A DNA stretch of 8,426 nucleotides from Acidobacteriota bacterium (GTDB taxonomy: Bacteria; Planctomycetota; Phycisphaerae; WQYP01; JAJZKJ01): NCBI GenBank assembly GCA_021804195.1, contig JAJZKJ010000077.1, forward strand, positions 1-8,426, given 5' to 3'. The notes beneath the pieces were generated by a model, which was given only the letters and a program-made list of their open reading frames with translations, was not told where the DNA came from and did not search any database. Position 1 is the first letter of the stretch. The number at the start of each line of letters is the position of its first letter. Shown piece after piece: positions 5,334 through 8,426 of the stretch. A program made the translations under genes and the position numbers.

Positions 5334-7277
5334 ATGGTTCGAACCCTTATGAAACTCCGTCCCGCTCTCATGACCGCCGCTTTGGCGATGGCTTTTTTCA
5401 CGCCGGCAATTTTCCCCCAGTCACCCGCCGCGCCGGATGCGGCCCAGTTGACCATCCAGGTCAATCATCCCGTCTCTAAGGTCAGCCCCACGCTCTACGG
5501 ATTGATGACGGAAGAAATCAATCACTCCTACGAGGGCGGCCTCTATGCGGATATGGTCAGCAACGGAACCTTCCGTGGCGACTGGAGCGGAGTCCGGCAC
5601 TGGTATCTGGTGGAAAACGGCAATGCCCAGGCCCAAATCCGCCCCGACCGCTCGAGCGGTCCCAGCGCCGCCATTCCCTATAGCCTGCGGCTGCGGGTCA
5701 CTTCCGCCGATGCCGCCGATGCCGCCGGCGTCCTGAATACCGGCTACTGGGGCATGGGGGTGCGGCCCGACACCATTTATCAGGGCTCATTCTACGCCCG
5801 GGAAGCATCCGCCTCGACCGGCCCGGTAACAGTGAGCCTGGTCTCCAACCAGAGCGGCCAGGTGCTGGCGCGCACCGTGGTGAATGGCATCGGCACGGCC
5901 TGGCGGCCGTATTCCTTCATGCTGCAGACGGGCGCCATGCGCGCCTCGGCCGCCAACCATCTCGTCCTGACCGTGGCTCGCCCCGGCACGCTCTGGCTCA
6001 GTGAGGTTTCGCTGTTTCCCCCCACCTACGATAACCAGCCCCATGGCTTTCGCATCGACATCATGAAGCTGCTGGCCGCCATGCATCCTTCTTTTTTGCG
6101 TTTTCCCGGCGGCAACTATCTCGAAGGATCCTCGATCGCGCAGCGCTTTAACTGGAAAAAGACCATCGGCCCGCGGGTGGACCGGCCCGGCCATTTCAGC
6201 CCCTGGGGCTACTGGTCCACCGACCAGATGGGGCTGCTGGAATTTCTGGAATGGTGTCAGCAGTTGCACATGCAGCCGGTGCTGGCCGTCTATGCCGGCT
6301 ATTCGCTCAACGGCAAGCACGTCAAGCCGGGGCCCGATCTGCGGCCTTATGTCAAAAGCGCGCTGGAGGAAATCCAGTACGTCACGGGCAGCGCCTCCAC
6401 GCGCTGGGGCGCGGTGCGGGCGCGGGACGGCCATCCCCAGCCCTTTCATCTGACCTATGTGGAAGTTGGCAATGAGGATATGTTCGACCGCTCCGGCAGC
6501 TACAATGCCCGCTTTGCCCAGTTCTTCAAGGCGATTAAAGCGCGCTATCCGCGCTTGCAGGTGATTGCCACGGCGCCGGTGCACAGCGTCGTGCCCGACG
6601 TGCTCGATCAGCATTTTTATCTGCGCGCCAGCCGCATGTTTCACATGGCCGCGCATTACGACAATTTCAGCCGCGGCGGGCCGAAGATCTTCGTGGGCGA
6701 GTGGGCCACGCGCCAGGGCTCGCCCACGCCCAACTTTGGCGCGGCGCTGGGCGATGCCGCCTGGATGACCGGCCTGGAGCGCAACAGCGACCTCATCGTC
6801 ATGGCTTCCTACGCGCCGCTGTTCACCAACGTCAATCCGGGGGCCATGCAGTGGGCGCCCGATCTTATCGGTTACAACGCCCTGCGCAGCTACGGCTCGC
6901 CGGCCTATTACGCCCAGGTCATGTTTGCCGGCCATCTCGGCGTCGAAACTCCGGCCTCGAAGCTGGCCGGCGCCGGCCCGCGTTTTTTCTATTCCGTCAC
7001 CGAAAGCCCGGCGAAAAAGTGCTTATATCTGAAGCTGGTCAACGCGTCCTCCCGGCCCCAGCCGCTGGCCATTTCCTTTGCCGGGGCTTCGCTCGCCGGC
7101 ACCGGCGAGTTGATCGCTTTACATGCGAATAACCCGCAGGCGACCAATTCGCTGCGGCATCCCCGCAGAATCGTTCCCCATCGGCGCGATCTGACCGGGC
7201 TGCATCCCACCTGGCGGCATACTCTGCCGGCGTATTCGATCCAGGTGATCCGGGTGGATTTGCGGGAACCGCGTTAG
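5334..7277 (+). CDS. Secreted GH51 alpha-L-arabinofuranosidase
   Basis: This 647-residue glycosidase is predicted to release terminal alpha-L-arabinofuranosyl groups from arabinan, arabinoxylan or arabinogalactan with retention of configuration. Residues 1-29 form a signal peptide (Arg/Lys start, then a hydrophobic AALAMAFF core), pointing to export. Residues about 110-230 look like a CBM4/9-type beta sandwich. Residues about 240-510 are the GH51 barrel, with LRFPGGNYLEG (255-264), acid/base E381 in YVEVGNED, the DQHFY motif at 425-429, and nucleophile E456 in FVGEWAT. A C-terminal beta domain follows. The MASYAPLF and QWAPDLI motifs resemble plant-type GH51 enzymes. A second ATG at 5349 (642 aa) also gives a good signal peptide. 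Neither start has a ribosome-binding sequence. The gene stands alone and is convergent with DUF302. Activity on other furanosides cannot be excluded. Confidence 0.92.
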   Translation: MVRTLMKLRPALMTAALAMAFFTPAIFPQSPAAPDAAQLTIQVNHPVSKVSPTLYGLMTEEINHSYEGGLYADMVSNGTFRGDWSGVRHWYLVENGNAQAQIRPDRSSGPSAAIPYSLRLRVTSADAADAAGVLNTGYWGMGVRPDTIYQGSFYAREASASTGPVTVSLVSNQSGQVLARTVVNGIGTAWRPYSFMLQTGAMRASAANHLVLTVARPGTLWLSEVSLFPPTYDNQPHGFRIDIMKLLAAMHPSFLRFPGGNYLEGSSIAQRFNWKKTIGPRVDRPGHFSPWGYWSTDQMGLLEFLEWCQQLHMQPVLAVYAGYSLNGKHVKPGPDLRPYVKSALEEIQYVTGSASTRWGAVRARDGHPQPFHLTYVEVGNEDMFDRSGSYNARFAQFFKAIKARYPRLQVIATAPVHSVVPDVLDQHFYLRASRMFHMAAHYDNFSRGGPKIFVGEWATRQGSPTPNFGAALGDAAWMTGLERNSDLIVMASYAPLFTNVNPGAMQWAPDLIGYNALRSYGSPAYYAQVMFAGHLGVETPASKLAGAGPRFFYSVTESPAKKCLYLKLVNASSRPQPLAISFAGASLAGTGELIALHANNPQATNSLRHPRRIVPHRRDLTGLHPTWRHTLPAYSIQVIRVDLREPR

Positions 7278-7293
7278 TTCACCGGCCGGGCCG

Positions 7294-7325
7294 TTTCGCA
7301 AAGTGATTCTGCGGGAATCGCGAAA
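7294..7325. other. Bipartite hairpin in the convergent GH51/DUF302 junction
   Basis: TTTCGC (7294-7299) pairs with GCGAAA (7320-7325), and inside it GATTC (7305-7309) pairs with GAATC (7315-7319) around a TGCGG loop, leaving a 5-base bulge AAAGT. It lies between two convergent genes, where a bidirectional terminator is expected. Neither strand has a T-run after it, so it is not a standard intrinsic terminator. Confidence 0.3.
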
Positions 7326-7354
7326 GCAAGCCAGGCGAGAACGCGGGCCGGGGT

Positions 7355-7813
7355 TCATGCCTGGGGATGGCTCTGGGAACGTGAATCCAGCGGAATCGGG
7401 CCGGAAGCGGCCGCGGTGGACTTCAGAATCTGGATCATCGTCAGCTCTACTGCCGCCGCCAGGGCGCTCAGTTCGGGCGCTAAGCGCGGAATCAGGGCCG
7501 TGGGCCTTACCATGGATACGAACAGTTCGCCTTCGCGCTCATAGATCGCGATGCGGCAGGGGAGCAGCGATGCCACGGCCGGCTGGCGCCGCAGCGCCTC
7601 CAGCGCCGACGCAGGCTGGCAAATATCGTAAACGCGGCAGGCTTGTCCGTATGCGATGCCGCGTTCGCGCAGCTTGGCGTCGAGATCCGTTACATTCAGA
7701 ACGCCAAAGCCGTGCGACTGGGCGGCGGCGCGCAGCGCCGTTTCCAGAGATTCGAGGTGATGGCTTGCCGCGGATATCTCAAACAGTTCAGGGCGGGTGT
7801 CAGGTTGCGTCAT
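7355..7813 (-). CDS. DUF302 domain protein
   Basis: This 152-residue protein covers one DUF302 domain (TT1751-like fold). Signs are the helical start (ESLETALRAAAQSHGFGVL, residues 21-39), the following DLDAKLRERG, the Cys-containing VYDICQP (C65), and the hallmark LLPCRIAIYE strand (C86) followed by a second strand (ELFVSMVRPTALI). There is no signal peptide or membrane segment, so it is probably cytoplasmic. The biochemical function of the family is not established. The ATG at 7811-7813 is chosen over the TTG at 7828 because a GAGG ribosome-binding site lies 7 bp before it. The gene is convergent with the GH51 gene and divergent from the methyltransferase, with only 65 bp between the two start codons. 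Confidence 0.85.
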   Translation of the reverse strand: MTQPDTRPELFEISAASHHLESLETALRAAAQSHGFGVLNVTDLDAKLRERGIAYGQACRVYDICQPASALEALRRQPAVASLLPCRIAIYEREGELFVSMVRPTALIPRLAPELSALAAAVELTMIQILKSTAAASGPIPLDSRSQSHPQA

Positions 7814-7840
7814 AGAACTGCCTCGCAATTATCCCTCTCC

Positions 7841-7848
7841 TTTATACT
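7841..7848. promoter_or_regulatory. Overlapping divergent -10 boxes (DUF302 / methyltransferase)
   Basis: On the plus strand TATACT (7843-7848) is a 5-of-6 match to the -10 consensus, with a predicted start near 7855 and a 24-nt leader to the methyltransferase ATG. On the minus strand TATAAA (7846-7841) is a 5-of-6 match, with a predicted start near 7834 and a leader of about 21 nt that keeps the DUF302 ribosome-binding site. The two boxes share four base pairs. The -35 elements are weak on both sides. Confidence 0.4.
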
Positions 7849-7878
7849 AACCAAAAGCGGGTATGGAAGAGAGCCATC

Positions 7879-8426
7879 ATGGCGTCAGAAGCACAAAGTG
7901 AGCGGGCAGGCAGCCGGCAACCGCGGCCCTTTGATCCAGCCCGCGCGGGGCAGTTGGATGATCCCGCGCGGCTAGCCTACCTGCCGCCTCTCGATCTGCT
8001 GCGGTTGTTGGACCCTCCGGCGGGCACGGCAGTGCTGGATTTTGGAGCTGGAACGGGGACGTATGCCATTGCGCTGGCACGGTTCCGGCCGGATCTGCGG
8101 ATCATAGCCATGGATGAGCAGCCGCAAATGCTGGCCCATCTGAAGCGCAAACTGGCGGCCGCGGACGCTCCCGGAAATGTGTTTCCGATGCTGCCGGCGG
8201 AACTGGAGTCTGGCGGCGAGTCCTTCCCGCGGGTGCTGGCTCTGAATGTGCTCCACGAGTTAGGCGATGCCGTCCTGCGGGACCTGCCCCGGAGGCTCGC
8301 GCCCGAAGGCAGAATATTGTTCGTGGATTGGAATGCCGCCGCGGAACGTCCCGTCGGCCCGCCTTCGGAGCATGTCTATCGTCCCGGCGAGGCGCTCATG
8401 CGGTTGCGTCATCTGGGCTACCACGC
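7879..8426 (+). CDS. Class I SAM-dependent methyltransferase (3' end outside window)
   Basis: An open frame runs from ATG 7879 to the right edge without a stop, giving 182 complete codons. The Rossmann-type methyltransferase signature is clear: motif I VLDFGAGTG (residues 52-60) for S-adenosylmethionine binding, an acidic D79 at the end of strand 2 (IIAMDEQPQML) for the ribose, the motif IV region VLALNVLHEL (119-128), and strand 5 ILFVDW (146-151). The N-terminal FDPARAGQLDDPARLAYLPP stretch (18-37) is typical of a subgroup of stand-alone bacterial methyltransferases. A purine-rich GGAAGAGAG ribosome-binding site lies at 7865-7873. The substrate (small molecule, RNA or protein) cannot be told from this. 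The gene is divergent from DUF302 and may share control with it. Confidence 0.85.
   Translation, partial: MASEAQSERAGSRQPRPFDPARAGQLDDPARLAYLPPLDLLRLLDPPAGTAVLDFGAGTGTYAIALARFRPDLRIIAMDEQPQMLAHLKRKLAAADAPGNVFPMLPAELESGGESFPRVLALNVLHELGDAVLRDLPRRLAPEGRILFVDWNAAAERPVGPPSEHVYRPGEALMRLRHLGYH

Noticed and set aside
5787..6935. 382-codon minus-strand ORF opposite the GH51 gene
   Set aside because: It lies wholly inside a gene with intact GH51 catalytic motifs and is a low-complexity, Arg/Gly/His-rich shadow typical of GC-rich DNA.

Overview
The window is a GC-rich bacterial chromosomal segment (about 60-65% GC over most genes by eye). The style of the proteins, especially an MdlB-like exporter with an acidic EEEALGKAYD N-terminus and a plant-like secreted GH51 arabinofuranosidase, suggests an Acidobacteriota (Terriglobia-like) genome. 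That assignment is an impression from sequence style, not a search result. The genes look like ordinary housekeeping and accessory functions, with no phage, IS element, CRISPR array or plasmid origin visible.

Layout, left to right. (1) 1-314: C-terminal end of a fumarylacetoacetase (tyrosine catabolism), cut by the left edge. (2) 410-1089: a compact vapBC-type toxin-antitoxin module with an extended -10 promoter, a perfect TAATGA palindrome over its start site, and overlapping antitoxin and toxin genes; vapC has lower GC (about 55% by hand count) than its flanks. (3) 1168-4878, minus strand: a two-gene operon for a heterodimeric ABC exporter, MdlA-like then MdlB-like. The two ATPase sites are asymmetric: the first subunit has Asp in place of the catalytic Glu, and the second has LSTGQ instead of LSGGQ. 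(4) 5054-5130, minus strand: an initiator tRNA-Met(CAT) with encoded CCA and an unusual U1:A72 end. (5) 5334-7277: a secreted GH51 alpha-L-arabinofuranosidase. (6) 7355-7813, minus strand: a DUF302 protein, convergent with the GH51 gene. (7) 7879 to the right edge: a class I SAM-dependent methyltransferase, divergent from DUF302 and running off the window.

How the parts work together. The vapBC pair and the ABC pair are each self-contained functional units. The DUF302 and methyltransferase genes share a 65-bp divergent promoter region whose two best -10 boxes overlap, so they may be co-controlled. The GH51 enzyme stands alone as a polysaccharide-degrading exoenzyme. No single new multi-gene system stands out. 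The most notable points are the initiator tRNA's first base pair, the operator-like palindrome of the TA module, the asymmetric exporter with an intercistronic hairpin, and repeats just upstream of the GH51 start. No gene-free stretch exceeds 300 bases; the largest are 4879-5053 and 5131-5333, on either side of the tRNA.
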